A stretch of DNA of 64,000 nucleotides from Halostreptopolyspora alba. GTDB taxonomy: Bacteria > Actinomycetota > Actinomycetes > Streptosporangiales > Streptosporangiaceae. The notes beneath the pieces were generated by a model, which was not told the DNA's origin, searched no databases, and was given only the letters and a program-made list of their open reading frames with translations. Shown here piece by piece: positions 8,748 through 20,980 of this stretch; position 1 is the first letter of the stretch; the number at the start of each line of letters is the position of its first letter. The translations under genes were made by a program, and so were the position numbers. The DNA lies in contig RJMB01000010.1 in the NCBI GenBank assembly GCA_003725585.1, forward strand, positions 107,234 to 171,233, given 5' to 3'.

Positions 8748-10016
8748 TCACCGCCGTGTCCGTCCCGTTCGCCGTTCCCGTGCCAGGGCACTCGCCACGG
8801 GAACGAACATGGCCACGGCGACCGCGGTGAGCGCGAAACCCCACCCGTATCCCAGATACTGCAACGCGACGCCGAGCCCGAGCGCGCCAACACCGGTGCC
8901 CGCGTCGTAGCCGATGTTCCACGCCGCGCTGGCCGTGCCGTAGTCGGCCGGGCCGGTGCGGCGGAACAGCACGACGACGGTGTCGTTCTGGGTGGCACCG
9001 AACCCGGCACCGAACAGTGCCGCGCCCAGCACGACCACCGCGCCCCCCACGGCCCCGGGCCCGTCCCATCCGTCCCGGGCCGGCCAGATCGCCCCGGCGG
9101 TCAGTGCCATGCCGATCGCGGCACTCACCATGGCCGGGACGAGCAACATCGGGCGACCGGCGCGGTCGCTGACCCATCCGGCGGCCCACCGCCCGGTCAC
9201 CAGCAGGACGCTGTAGGCGAGCAGCGCCATGATGGCGATCCATGGACGCCGCTCCAGCGGGATGGCCAAGAACGTCACGATCGCGCTGGAGGCGACCGCC
9301 GCGACCAGCATCACCAGCAACGGCCCCAGGACGCGCCCGGTCCGGCGCTCTTCGCGTGCGGCCGTGACACGGTCGTCGTCCTCGGGAGGTCGCCCCTCCC
9401 CGACGCTGAGCCAGATGCCGAACGCGGCCACCGCCCCGAGCACCGGCCCCACTCCGGCGACCCAGAACGCGGTGTCGAACCCGATACTCAGCGCCAGCCA
9501 CACGCCGCCGGGCAGGAGCACCAGGTTCGGAAGCCCGACGGCCATCCCGTAGTATCCGGCGGCCCGCCCGATCTGGTCGGGCCGCACGAGCCGGGCGGCC
9601 AGGGCGGTCCCGGCCACGGTGAGCATGCCGAACCCGACGCCGCGCACCGCCGAGAGCGCGAGCAGCCCCGCGAGGTCCACCGTCAACAGCATCAATGGGG
9701 CGGGCACGCCGAGGAGTAGGGCTCCCACGGGGAACGTCCAACGGTAGCCGCCGTGGTCCAGTAGCCAGGGCATGGGCAGCTGGGTGAGCACCGTCGTGAG
9801 CATGAACATCGCCGTCGTGAGCCCGGCTCCGAACTCTCCCGCGCCGCCTCGCGTCGCCCACAGCGGCACCAGCGGAAGCAGCAGCACATAGCCGCAGAAA
9901 CTGGTGACCGTGGCCAGCACCAGCAGCCGGAACGCCCGGCCGTGGAGCCCGACATGGCGACCCACACTGTGGGGATCATCGGACGAATATGCCTCGGGGG
10001 CCGTGGGGGTGGGCAA
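8748..10016 (-). CDS. MFS transporter
   Basis: 422-residue polytopic protein with about 12 hydrophobic segments in two halves, separated by a charged central loop at about residues 205-230 (EGRPPEDDDRVTAAREERRTG). An MFS-type loop with WAAGWVSDRAGR stands in the second half (about residue 285). This is consistent with a drug or metabolite exporter of the major facilitator superfamily. The substrate cannot be deduced from the sequence. Start: ATG at 10016. It is followed by the terminator shared with the secreted protein gene. Confidence 0.88.
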   Translation of the reverse strand: MPTPTAPEAYSSDDPHSVGRHVGLHGRAFRLLVLATVTSFCGYVLLLPLVPLWATRGGAGEFGAGLTTAMFMLTTVLTQLPMPWLLDHGGYRWTFPVGALLLGVPAPLMLLTVDLAGLLALSAVRGVGFGMLTVAGTALAARLVRPDQIGRAAGYYGMAVGLPNLVLLPGGVWLALSIGFDTAFWVAGVGPVLGAVAAFGIWLSVGEGRPPEDDDRVTAAREERRTGRVLGPLLVMLVAAVASSAIVTFLAIPLERRPWIAIMALLAYSVLLVTGRWAAGWVSDRAGRPMLLVPAMVSAAIGMALTAGAIWPARDGWDGPGAVGGAVVVLGAALFGAGFGATQNDTVVVLFRRTGPADYGTASAAWNIGYDAGTGVGALGLGVALQYLGYGWGFALTAVAVAMFVPVASALARERRTGRTRR

Positions 10017-10096
10017 TGGTCTATCCCGCCTTCGCGTGTTCCACTACGGTGCCCGCGACGCGGTGCCGGGCGCGTCGGGCGGGCGTGCCCCGGATC

Positions 10097-10861
10097 CTAC
10101 AGATCCGGAGCGCGGTGCCGACGCCCCGATCCGGTCAGCAGCAGCGAACGCAGGTCCAGGACAATGTGCAGCACGATGGGGATGAACAGGCTGCCGGTTC
10201 CCAGGTAGACCACCATGAACAGCGCACCGAGCACGCCCGGCCCGACCAGTCCCCACCAGCCCTGGTAGATGTGGGCGAGGGCGAACAGCACGCAGGAGGC
10301 CACCGCCGCCACCAGCACCGGCAGCCCCATTGACACCCCGAGCGCGACAAAGAGGCCGCGGTAGAGCAGCTCCTCGCAGACACCCGCCGTGACCGCGAGT
10401 CCCGCGGCCATTCGACGCTCGGAGCGCGAGCGCGGGGCCAGCGCGGTGAGGACGTGCCCTCCGGTGCCCGGAGCCACCGGTTGCGTCTCGCCGGGCTGGC
10501 TCTCGTCGCCGCGGCTCCCGTTGTCGCGGGTGAGCAGCCACACGACCAGCAACACGAGACAGAACCCGATCACAGCGGCCAGCAACGGCCCCCACGCGTC
10601 CGGCGCTCGCAGCCCCAGGTGCGCCGGGGTCAGGCCGGGCGAGATCAGCAGGATCCCCACGATCACCGCGGTCCACAGCCACTGCGTCCCGATTGACATG
10701 CCGTAGAACTGGACCAGCGCACGGGGGTTGGTTGAGCGGTGGGACTGGAGCCACGCGAACGCGTGACGCCCCAGCAACGGCTCACCGACCGCCGCGTACA
10801 CCAGGAGAAGGGTCGCGAGCGCCGTCGCCGTCAGGGTGAACTCGGGATCGCTCTGTGGCAC
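10097..10861 (-). CDS. CPBP-family intramembrane glutamic endopeptidase
   Basis: Multi-pass membrane protein of the CAAX protease/bacteriocin-processing (Abi/CPBP) family. It shows the family motif EELLYRGLF in the middle of the protein, with a downstream His in FALAHIYQGWWG and another in IVLHIVLDL. The start is uncertain: I prefer GTG at 10861 (254 residues), just before the first hydrophobic segment. The frame is open to 10990, but the extra segment is proline/arginine-rich and unlike a membrane-protein N-terminus. The substrate is unknown. Confidence 0.82.
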   Translation of the reverse strand: MPQSDPEFTLTATALATLLLVYAAVGEPLLGRHAFAWLQSHRSTNPRALVQFYGMSIGTQWLWTAVIVGILLISPGLTPAHLGLRAPDAWGPLLAAVIGFCLVLLVVWLLTRDNGSRGDESQPGETQPVAPGTGGHVLTALAPRSRSERRMAAGLAVTAGVCEELLYRGLFVALGVSMGLPVLVAAVASCVLFALAHIYQGWWGLVGPGVLGALFMVVYLGTGSLFIPIVLHIVLDLRSLLLTGSGRRHRAPDL

Positions 10862-10929
10862 CAGCACGAGGAACAGCCTAGAAGATCCCGGAAGCGTAGG
10901 CACCGTGTCGGAACGGCGTGGCCGCACCC

Positions 10930-10946
10930 CACGGACATGTTCCGTG
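10930..10946. promoter_or_regulatory. Inverted repeat in the CPBP/EF-G-like divergent promoter region
   Basis: CACGGA-CATGT-TCCGTG, six base pairs around a five-base centre, in the 223-bp divergent region. It could be an operator for either neighbour. No regulator is adjacent. Confidence 0.3.
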
Positions 10947-11084
10947 CCCGGGTATGTCTCCCCGGGGGACCGGGGGTACACGGCCCCCACTGTTTCCCGG
11001 TGTCACCCCTTGTGATAAAGGGCGCGACGGGGAACGGTGGAGAGTGTCCCGTGTCACACTCAAGGCAGGGAAGGGTGGCAAAGC

Positions 11085-13238
11085 ATGGCGGACAAATCCG
11101 GTCCAGCGACCAGCGGCAGGGCACCCAAGGCCGACCGGCCCGCGGACATCCGCAACGTGGTGCTGGTCGGCCCCTCCGGAGCAGGCAAGACGACTCTCGT
11201 CGAGTCGTTGCTGTACACGGCCGGGGTTACGTCCCGGCCGGGCAAGGTCGAGGAAGGCACCACCGTCAGCGACCACGACGAGGTCGAGGTTCGACAGAAG
11301 CGCTCCGTGAACCTCACCGTGGCCCCGATGATGGTGGACGGCGTGAAGGTCAACCTGCTGGACGCCCCCGGCTACGCCGACTTCGTGGGCGAGCTGCGGG
11401 CCGGGCTGCGCGCGGCGGACGCGGCACTCTTCGTGGTCTCGGCGCTCGACGGGATCGACGGCCGTACCCAGCTGCTCTGGGAGGAGTGCGCCGCGATCGG
11501 GATGCCCCGCGCCGTCGCAGTGACCAAGATCGACCACCCGCGCGCCGACTTCGGCGACATCGTGGAGCAGTGCCAGGTCGCCTTCGGTGAGGGGGTGCTT
11601 CCGGCGTACCTCCCCATCACCTCGGGCGAGGGTGAGAAACGCACGGTGCGGGGGCTCTTCGGACTGATCTCGCAGCGCTTCCACGACTACTCGGGCGCGT
11701 CACGCACGGAGTCCGAGCCTCCCGCGAGCCTGGACGTCGAGATCGAGGCCAGGCGCAACGCGCTCATCGAGGGCGTGATCCAGGAGAGCGAGGACGAGAC
11801 CCTCATGGACCGGTACATGGCGGGCGAGGACCTCGACTCCGACATGCTCGTCGCCGACCTGGAGGCCGCCGTCGCCCGGGGCGGTTTCCACCCAGTACTC
11901 GCGGTCTCCCCGACCCACGGGATCGGGGTAGGCGAGCTCATGGCGGAGCTGCCCCGGGCGTGCCCGTCGCCGGTGGAGCGTCCGCTCCCCGAGGTCACCA
12001 CCGCGACCGACAAACCGGTCGAGGGGATGACCAGCGACCCCGACGGGCCGCTGCTCACCGAGGTCATCAAGACCCACAGCGACCCCTATGTCGGCCGGGT
12101 CAGCCTGATGCGGGTGTTCTCCGGGACGTTGCGCCCCGACACCGTCGTACACGTGTGCGGGCACGGCATGAGCGAACGCGGCCACGAGGACCACGACGTG
12201 GACGAGCGTATCGGCACGCTGTCGGTACCGGTGGGCAGGGGGATGGAGCCGGTCAGCCAGGTCACGGCCGGCGACATCTGCGCGGTCGGCAAGCTCGCGC
12301 GGGCCGAGACGGGTGACACCCTGTCGGCACGAGAGAACCCCATGCGCATCCCACCGTGGACGTTCCCGGAGCCCCTGCTCCCGGTGGCGCTGCGCCCCGC
12401 GTCGAAGTCCGACGACGACAAGCTGTCCCAGGCGATCTCTCGGCTGTCCGCCGAGGACATGACGCTCACGGTCGAGGTGAACGCCGAGACGCACCAGCTG
12501 GTGGTGTGGTGCATGGGCGAGGCGCACCTGGACGTGATCACCGACCGGCTGGCCAACCGGTACGGGGTCGAGGTCGAGACCGACACCGTCCGGATCCCGC
12601 TGCGCGAGACGTTCTCCGTGCCCGCCCAGGGGTTCGGTCGCAACGTCAAACAGAGCGGTGGCCACGGCGAGTACGGCATCTGCCAGATCGAGGTCGAGCC
12701 GCTGCCGTCGGGCTCGGGGCTGGAGTTCGTCGACAAGATCGTGGGGGGCGTGGTACCGCGCCAGTTCATCCCCTCCGTGGAAAAGGGGATCCGCGCGCAG
12801 ATGGAGCACGGGGTGCACTCCGGGTTCCCGCTGGTGGACATCCGGGTCACCCTCTACGACGGCAAGGCGCACTCGGTCGACTCCTCCGACATGGCGTTCC
12901 AGAAGGCCGGCAAGCTCGCGTTGCGGGACGCCGCCGAGAAGGGCGACCTGTCGATGCTGGAACCCGTCGACGAACTCTCGGTGATCGTGGACGAGGAGTA
13001 CATGGGGGCCGTCATGAGCGACCTGTCCGCGCGCCGGGGTCGGGTCATCGGCACCGAGGCCCTGCCGGACGGCCGTTCCGTGGTCCGGGCGGAGGTTCCG
13101 GAGCTGGAGATCACCCGTTACGCGATCGACCTACGCTCGCTCTCGCACGGCACGGGCACCTTCAGCCGCCGTTACCTGCGCCACGAACCGCTGCCGCGCC
13201 AGCTCGCGGAGAGGTACGCCCAAGCGGGCGAGACCTGA
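11085..13238 (+). CDS. fusA2: EF-G-like translational GTPase (EF-G2/FusA2 type)
   Basis: 717-residue paralogue of elongation factor G. The GTPase domain has G1 GPSGAGKTT, G3 DAPGY and G4 TKID, which differ from canonical EF-G (AHIDAGKTT, DTPGH, NKMD). Domain II, then EF-G domains III-V follow; domain IV is recognisable from the QSGGHGEYG region through VGGVVPRQFIPSVEKG. From memory it resembles M. tuberculosis FusA2 (Rv0120c), whose precise function is unsettled. ATG at 11085 follows a purine-rich ribosome-binding site (AGGGAAGGG). Upstream codons in frame lack support. It is probably monocistronic. Confidence 0.9.
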   Translation: MADKSGPATSGRAPKADRPADIRNVVLVGPSGAGKTTLVESLLYTAGVTSRPGKVEEGTTVSDHDEVEVRQKRSVNLTVAPMMVDGVKVNLLDAPGYADFVGELRAGLRAADAALFVVSALDGIDGRTQLLWEECAAIGMPRAVAVTKIDHPRADFGDIVEQCQVAFGEGVLPAYLPITSGEGEKRTVRGLFGLISQRFHDYSGASRTESEPPASLDVEIEARRNALIEGVIQESEDETLMDRYMAGEDLDSDMLVADLEAAVARGGFHPVLAVSPTHGIGVGELMAELPRACPSPVERPLPEVTTATDKPVEGMTSDPDGPLLTEVIKTHSDPYVGRVSLMRVFSGTLRPDTVVHVCGHGMSERGHEDHDVDERIGTLSVPVGRGMEPVSQVTAGDICAVGKLARAETGDTLSARENPMRIPPWTFPEPLLPVALRPASKSDDDKLSQAISRLSAEDMTLTVEVNAETHQLVVWCMGEAHLDVITDRLANRYGVEVETDTVRIPLRETFSVPAQGFGRNVKQSGGHGEYGICQIEVEPLPSGSGLEFVDKIVGGVVPRQFIPSVEKGIRAQMEHGVHSGFPLVDIRVTLYDGKAHSVDSSDMAFQKAGKLALRDAAEKGDLSMLEPVDELSVIVDEEYMGAVMSDLSARRGRVIGTEALPDGRSVVRAEVPELEITRYAIDLRSLSHGTGTFSRRYLRHEPLPRQLAERYAQAGET

Positions 13239-13322
13239 TGTCGGAGACGTCGGCCGGCCCACGGAGAAAGCCGGGGCACCGAGGGCACCCGCCCCCATCC
13301 CGCCGGCCGGCGCCGCGCTCCT

Positions 13323-14120
13323 TCACAGCACCCGGCCCGGCCGGGAACGGTCGGCCAGCGCGGCGAAGCGCCACGTGTTCACCGGGTGGCTGGACAGCAG
13401 GTTCGCCAGCATCACGAAAAGTCCCTGGTCGGTGGTGGCGCGGGAGGCGATGTCGTCGAAACTGACGTCGGAGTAGAGGTACTTTCCCGCGGCGAGTATC
13501 CGCAACCCCGCGACACCTTCGGGGCAGAACTCGTAGGCGTGGTTGTCCGCCGTGTACTCCTGCGCCCTGCTGAGTGTGCTGCCCACTCCCGGGATGAGGT
13601 TGGCCACCGAGATCCCGAACTGCCGCCAGTAGGACGCGTGGCCGGCGGCGATATGCCCCACCTCGTGGCCGATGACGAACCTGAGCGCCTCGGGGTCGGC
13701 GAGCCGGTCACCGATCTCGAACAGGTCGCTGTTGATCGAGACGTACCTGCGGAACCCGTGCCCGGAGGCGAACGCGTTGATCTGGCCGTTGCCGAGAACG
13801 ACGTAGGCGTCGGGCACACGTGGCAGTCCGAGCCGTCGCGCGGCGTCGACCACCATGCGGTGCGCCTGCGGGAACTGGGTCTCGGTGATGCGCACGCCGT
13901 TGACCCGCTGTTTGGCGTACATCTGCCCGCGGATGAAGAACACCGCCAGCGGGACGGCGAGTAGCACCAGTGGCTGCCCCGACTCTCCCTGCACGGCACG
14001 GCTGATCGCCCCCGCGGCGGCGAGCGCGGTGACCGCGACACACACGGCGAGGATCCGGTTCTCCCTGGGATGCCGCAGCGCTCGCCGCCTCTGTCGGTCT
14101 CCCCACCTCACGGACGCCAT
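13323..14120 (-). CDS. M48-family zinc metallopeptidase
   Basis: 265 residues with two N-terminal hydrophobic segments (about 23-42 and 50-66). The zinc-binding motif HEVGH is at residues 152-156, and a candidate third ligand Glu lies in AQEYTADNHA (about 187). This matches M48 (HtpX/Ste24/BepA-like) proteases. The topology implies a membrane-anchored protease with a cytoplasmic or extracytoplasmic catalytic domain. It converges on the EF-G-like gene 84 bp away. Confidence 0.9.
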   Translation of the reverse strand: MASVRWGDRQRRRALRHPRENRILAVCVAVTALAAAGAISRAVQGESGQPLVLLAVPLAVFFIRGQMYAKQRVNGVRITETQFPQAHRMVVDAARRLGLPRVPDAYVVLGNGQINAFASGHGFRRYVSINSDLFEIGDRLADPEALRFVIGHEVGHIAAGHASYWRQFGISVANLIPGVGSTLSRAQEYTADNHAYEFCPEGVAGLRILAAGKYLYSDVSFDDIASRATTDQGLFVMLANLLSSHPVNTWRFAALADRSRPGRVL

Positions 14121-14322
14121 GGTCCCATTCTGGGGGGCGCCCCCACCGGGGTCCCCGGCACGACTCCGGTGGGGCTACCGGATCGGAACATCCGGCCGTG
14201 CCGAAACTCGTGGGGTGGCTCACGCGGCGCGCGCGCCGGTATCGAACGTTTCGGTCCCCCGACCTCTCACGGACCCCCGGAACACGAGAGAACCGATACG
14301 GGCCGGGGGTCCAGGCTCCCGC

Positions 14323-16404
14323 TCAGAGCCGGTAGGGCGGATCCTCGGGTGGGTTCCGCGGTTGCTCGGGAGCCTCGTAGGGGTCATGGGGCTCCCGCGA
14401 GGGGTGGTCGGCCGACCACGGCCGCTCCCCCGGATACGGCTCGGCGTCGGGCGGCGGGGGCGCCGCCGAGACCGGCGGCCCTTGGGGCGGCGGCGCGGGG
14501 AACGCGGGACCGCCGGGGTACTCGCTGCCCGGTTGGGGCTCCCCACCGTGCCACGCCCCCGAGGACGGGTCGTCATCGTGCAACAGGTCGGCCATATCGG
14601 CGGCGTGGGTGGACTCGACACCACCGTCGCCGCCGTCCTGGCGGGTCCCGGCCGCGGCTCCTCCGAACGCGTCGTAGGCCGGCCACGCCGGGGAGTCGAG
14701 GTCCGGCGCCGGCTCAGAGAACGCCCCACCACCGGTCGCGCCACCCGCGCCCGGGTCGGCCTCGGGAGCCGCCCCGGGGAACCTCCCGTCAACGGCAGCG
14801 CCGAACGCGGCTCCCTCCCCGGGCACCTCCGAGACCGGTGCGCCCTCCTCCGGCGGCCCGGGGGCGGGCCCCGCGTACTCCTGTGGGGGTGGCCCGGGGA
14901 CGGGCTCGGCCAACTCCTCCGGGGGAGGCGCGTCCACCACCGGGGTGCCCCGCGGGGTCTCCCGGAGGAACGCGGGCTGCTGCCCGGTCGAGGCGTCGGG
15001 CTCTCCCCGGCCCAGGTAGGTCAGCGCGGCCACGGTCATCGCGGCCAGCCCGGCGGTGAGCGTGGTCTCCCGTTCGGGGGCGAAGTAGGGCGAGTGGTTG
15101 CCGGGCACCGCCTCGAGCTTCTCGTAGGGGGTCCGACCCGGGGCCGCCTCCCAGACGTCGTGCGGGGTGGCCCCGATGAACCAGTAGACGTAGGGGATCG
15201 GGTTGGGGTCGCCGGGCAGCCCGAACGCCCCGAAGTCCTCGCTGCCGGTGAACGGCTCGGGCAGGTCGATAACGTAGGCGTCGCCGAAGTAGGCCCGGTG
15301 CGCCTGCGCGAGCTGCCGGGTCGCCTCGGGGTCGTTGCTGGTGACCCCCGCCTCCTCGACCACCTCGATCTCGGGCTCACGGGGGGCGCCGGCGGCCGAC
15401 GCCTCGGCCCGGACGATCCGCTCGATGGCGCCGTGCAGCCGCCGCGCGACGGTCTCGTTCAGCGCGCGGGCGTTGATCTCCAGGTACGCCTCGTCCGGGA
15501 TGACGTTGGCGCGGGTTCCGGCGCGCAGCACCCCGACCGTCACGACCGCCATCTCGCTGGGGCTGATCTCACGGCCGACCACGGTCTGCACCCGGGCGAC
15601 GATACTCGAGGCGATCACCACCGGGTCCACGGTCAGGTGCGGCTGGGAGGCGTTCCCACCGCTGCCGAAAACCCGCACCTTCAACGTCGATGTGGCCCCG
15701 AGGATGACTCCGGCCCGGTGCGACACCATCCCGGCCGGCTGCGGCCCGAGGTGCTGGGCCAGGGCGATGTCGGGACGCCCGTGACGGGAGTACAGACCGT
15801 CGCCGAGCACGGCGGGGGCGCCGTCGATCGTCTCCTCGGCGGGTTGGGCGACCACCATCAGGGTGCCACTCCACCGGTCCCGCGCGCTGGCCAGCAGGTC
15901 GGCCGTTCCCACCAGGCACGCCGTGTGGGCGTCGTGCCCGCAGGCGTGCATCACCGGGACGTCGTTGCCGCCGTCGTCGACGCCGCGCGCCGTGCTCGCG
16001 TACGGAAGGCCGGTCTGCTCCTGCAACGGGAGCGCGTCCATGTCGCCGCGAAGCAGAACGGTCGGCCCGTCGCCGTTGCGCAGCACGCCAACGACTCCCG
16101 TGCCGCCCACGCCGGTCTCGATCTCGAACCCGGCGCGACCCAACCACTCGGCCACGGCGCGCGCGGTCCTGTGCTCCTGATGCGAGAGTTCGGGGTTCTT
16201 GTGCAGGTCGACATAGAACCCCTCAACGAGCGGAAAGACCTCGTCGACGAGCCGCATGACCACACTGCCGTGTTCGGCGACACGCCGGGGATCGACCGCG
16301 TGCGGCACTTGCTCCACCGCCTCCGTCTGCTGTGACACGTACGCGGTAGTCCCCTCCGGCCACGTCACCGGGGGAGCTACCGGAGCGATTGTCTCTTTTA
16401 GCAC
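14323..16404 (-). CDS. M20-family amidohydrolase/peptidase with long proline-rich C-terminal tail
   Basis: 693 residues. Residues about 50-465 are a complete M20D amidohydrolase (N-acyl amino acid or IAA-amino-acid hydrolase type): RGDMDALP (119-126), HACGHDAH (153-160), a PAEE motif near 190 and a dimerisation domain, then TGSEDFG at about 385-391. From about 470 to the end there is a 220-residue tail rich in Pro, Glu, Gly and Ala with no membrane span. Such a tail is not part of the family. Start GTG 16404 has a weak ribosome-binding site; an in-frame GTG about 22 codons later is an alternative. Confidence 0.85.
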   Translation of the reverse strand: MLKETIAPVAPPVTWPEGTTAYVSQQTEAVEQVPHAVDPRRVAEHGSVVMRLVDEVFPLVEGFYVDLHKNPELSHQEHRTARAVAEWLGRAGFEIETGVGGTGVVGVLRNGDGPTVLLRGDMDALPLQEQTGLPYASTARGVDDGGNDVPVMHACGHDAHTACLVGTADLLASARDRWSGTLMVVAQPAEETIDGAPAVLGDGLYSRHGRPDIALAQHLGPQPAGMVSHRAGVILGATSTLKVRVFGSGGNASQPHLTVDPVVIASSIVARVQTVVGREISPSEMAVVTVGVLRAGTRANVIPDEAYLEINARALNETVARRLHGAIERIVRAEASAAGAPREPEIEVVEEAGVTSNDPEATRQLAQAHRAYFGDAYVIDLPEPFTGSEDFGAFGLPGDPNPIPYVYWFIGATPHDVWEAAPGRTPYEKLEAVPGNHSPYFAPERETTLTAGLAAMTVAALTYLGRGEPDASTGQQPAFLRETPRGTPVVDAPPPEELAEPVPGPPPQEYAGPAPGPPEEGAPVSEVPGEGAAFGAAVDGRFPGAAPEADPGAGGATGGGAFSEPAPDLDSPAWPAYDAFGGAAAGTRQDGGDGGVESTHAADMADLLHDDDPSSGAWHGGEPQPGSEYPGGPAFPAPPPQGPPVSAAPPPPDAEPYPGERPWSADHPSREPHDPYEAPEQPRNPPEDPPYRL

Positions 16405-16856
16405 TGGTGAATCTCAACTGCCCACTCACCGAACGAATTCGGGTGCGTGGGCACCGTAGCCAGAGAGCGCGGTTCGTCGCGTTCCCGGGGGTGTCGGGCC
16501 GGGTGTGCTCAGGATCTTCGACCCGGACACCGCCCGTGGACAATACCCGCCCCTCCGCCGCCGGTCGAGAGTGACGGATGACATGGACGGCTCCGCGGCC
16601 CCGCATGCGGGCGCCAGGCGGCCACCACTCCTACTACGGATTGACATCCGTCACGTTCGATCCGTGGCCGGATTCGGTCCGAACATGTAGTGTGCCCTCC
16701 CAGGGTTCTCAGTGAATTCCCAGTCGGACTCAGTCACGACTCATGGAACCCTTGGCCTCGTCGGGGTCCACCCCGGTCCGGCACCCCGCGCACTGCCCGA
16801 CACCCCCCGGCTGACCTCCCCCAACGCTGCCCGCTACTGCTGACCCGGAGTCCCAG
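16405..16856. other. Divergent intergenic region
   Basis: 452 bp between the M20 gene and the acyltransferase gene. It contains a perfect 12-bp palindrome CCCGCATGCGGG (16600-16611) and a small dyad TTCGGTCCGAA (about 16673-16683). I see no convincing open reading frame. Promoters for both neighbours are expected here. Confidence 0.45.
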
Positions 16857-18011
16857 TTGGCCTCAGTGACCACCCAGCATCAGGACGGCATGGCCACGTC
16901 CAGCGTTGCCCCCGCCGATGACGTGCCCACGCGAAACGCGCGGGCCGCCTCCGAGGCGAGCGAGGGGCACGGAGCCGCGCCGAAGAAGCGCGACGCGCTG
17001 CTCGACAACGCCAAGTTCCTGCTGATCGTGCTGGTGTTCGTCGGACACGCCATCGAGCCCACCACCGAGACCCGTCTCGCGGAGGCTCTCTACTTCTGGA
17101 TCTACCTGTTCCACATGCCGGCGTTCGTCCTGATCAGTGGCTACCTCTCGCGGTCCTTCGACGGCTCGGGACGCCGCGTCGACAAGCTGCTCACCACGGT
17201 GGTCGCCCCCTACCTCGTCTTCTGGGGGATCTACGCGCTGCAGTCGCTCTCGGTCGGGCGAGATCTGCCCGACGGCCCACTGGAGCCACTGTGGGTCACC
17301 TGGTTCCTGGCGGCCCTGTTCGTGTGGCGGTTGACCGTGCCGCTGTGGAACCGGCTCCGGTGGCCGTTCGCGGTCTCGGTGGGGGTGTCGTTCCTCGGCG
17401 GCCTGGTGGCAACGGGAGACGCCCTCGGAGTGTCGCGGATCCTCAGCCTGCTGCCGTTCTTCGTCGCCGGACTGATACTCGAGCAGCGCCACTTCGACAT
17501 GCTCAAGTCGGGCTGGGTACGCGCGTGGAGCGCCGTGGTCGTCCTGGTGACGGCCGCGATGTCCTACATCTACCTGGAACAGGTCAGTCGCGAGTGGGTG
17601 TACTGGCGCGAGAGCCTGCTCGACCGCGACGTCGATCTCCTGCCGCTGGGGATCCCCGGCCGCGTCGTCTTCCTCGTGCTGGCGTTCTCACTCACCGCCG
17701 CCCTGCTGTCACTCACGCCACGCAGGACCACCCGGTTCACTCGGCTGGGCGCGCTCACCATGTACGTGTACCTGCTCCACGGCCTGGTCATCCGGATCGC
17801 CGAACAGTTCGGCTGGTACGAGTTCACCAGCGACCACCTCGGGAACCACGGGTCGCTGGCGGTGAACCTCGCGCTCGCCGTGACGCTCACCTTCGTGCTG
17901 TGCGCTCCCTGGGTACGATCCGCGACCCGATGGGCCGTGGAACCGAGAGTCGAGTGGATGCTGCGCCCCGGCCGCGACTCCCCGGCCACCCCAGCACGCG
18001 CGCGCGGTTAG
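16857..18011 (+). CDS. Membrane acyltransferase family 3 protein (fucose 4-O-acetylase-like)
   Basis: 384-residue integral membrane protein with about ten hydrophobic segments. After a hydrophilic N-terminus of about 45 residues comes the family entry motif DNAKFLLIVLVFVGHAIEP, with the His characteristic of acyltransferase_3/YeaM-type enzymes, then the loop HMPAFVLISGYLSRSF. It probably O-acylates an envelope glycan or lipid; the substrate is unknown. The start is ambiguous: TTG 16857, GTG 16866 and ATG 16890 are all in frame. The next gene is convergent. Confidence 0.85.
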   Translation: MASVTTQHQDGMATSSVAPADDVPTRNARAASEASEGHGAAPKKRDALLDNAKFLLIVLVFVGHAIEPTTETRLAEALYFWIYLFHMPAFVLISGYLSRSFDGSGRRVDKLLTTVVAPYLVFWGIYALQSLSVGRDLPDGPLEPLWVTWFLAALFVWRLTVPLWNRLRWPFAVSVGVSFLGGLVATGDALGVSRILSLLPFFVAGLILEQRHFDMLKSGWVRAWSAVVVLVTAAMSYIYLEQVSREWVYWRESLLDRDVDLLPLGIPGRVVFLVLAFSLTAALLSLTPRRTTRFTRLGALTMYVYLLHGLVIRIAEQFGWYEFTSDHLGNHGSLAVNLALAVTLTFVLCAPWVRSATRWAVEPRVEWMLRPGRDSPATPARARG

Positions 18012-18059
18012 TGTGGTGCCTCTCAGGCTCGCTGTGTCTCCCGGGCTCGCTGTGCCTCA

Positions 18060-18127
18060 GGCTCGCTGCCGCTCGCCCGGCCCGGGTGCCTAAGGGCCGG
18101 GAACCTTCGGACACCTCCGGTGAGGTC
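18060..18127. repeat. Imperfect direct repeat, copy 1
   Basis: 68-bp unit beginning GGCTCGCTGCCGCTCG and ending CCGGTGAGGTC. It aligns to copy 2 (18195-18261) at 62 of 68 positions with one gap. It contains G+C-rich inverted segments (CCCGGCCCGGG) that can fold. It lies between convergent genes, just after the acyltransferase stop. Shorter partial units (variants of CAGGCTCGCTG) are found just upstream, from about 18024. Confidence 0.7.
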
Positions 18128-18194
18128 ACTCGTCCCTCACTCTCCCACCTCCGGGTCCTCCAGAACCCCGGCGGCACCCGAGCAGTGTCTCCCG

Positions 18195-18261
18195 GGCTCG
18201 CTCCCGCTCGCCCGGCCCGGGTGCCTGAGAACCGGGAACCTTCGGACCCTGCGGTGAGGTC
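18195..18261. repeat. Imperfect direct repeat, copy 2
   Basis: 67-bp unit beginning GGCTCGCTCCCGCTCG and ending GCGGTGAGGTC, the partner of 18060-18127 at a spacing of about 135 bp. It ends 42 bp from the stop of the convergent phosphatidyltransferase gene. It may be a duplicated terminator-like element or a minisatellite. Confidence 0.7.
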
Positions 18262-18302
18262 GCGCGGACACCGCACGTGACGGGGGCCACGGGCCGTCCC
18301 GG

Positions 18303-20980
<2,678 letters not shown>

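Noticed and set aside
13855..16335. 826-codon plus-strand frame opposite the M48 and M20 genes
   Set aside because: It consists of Arg/Gly/Val-rich low-complexity sequence antisense to clear proteins; typical artefact of third-position G+C bias.
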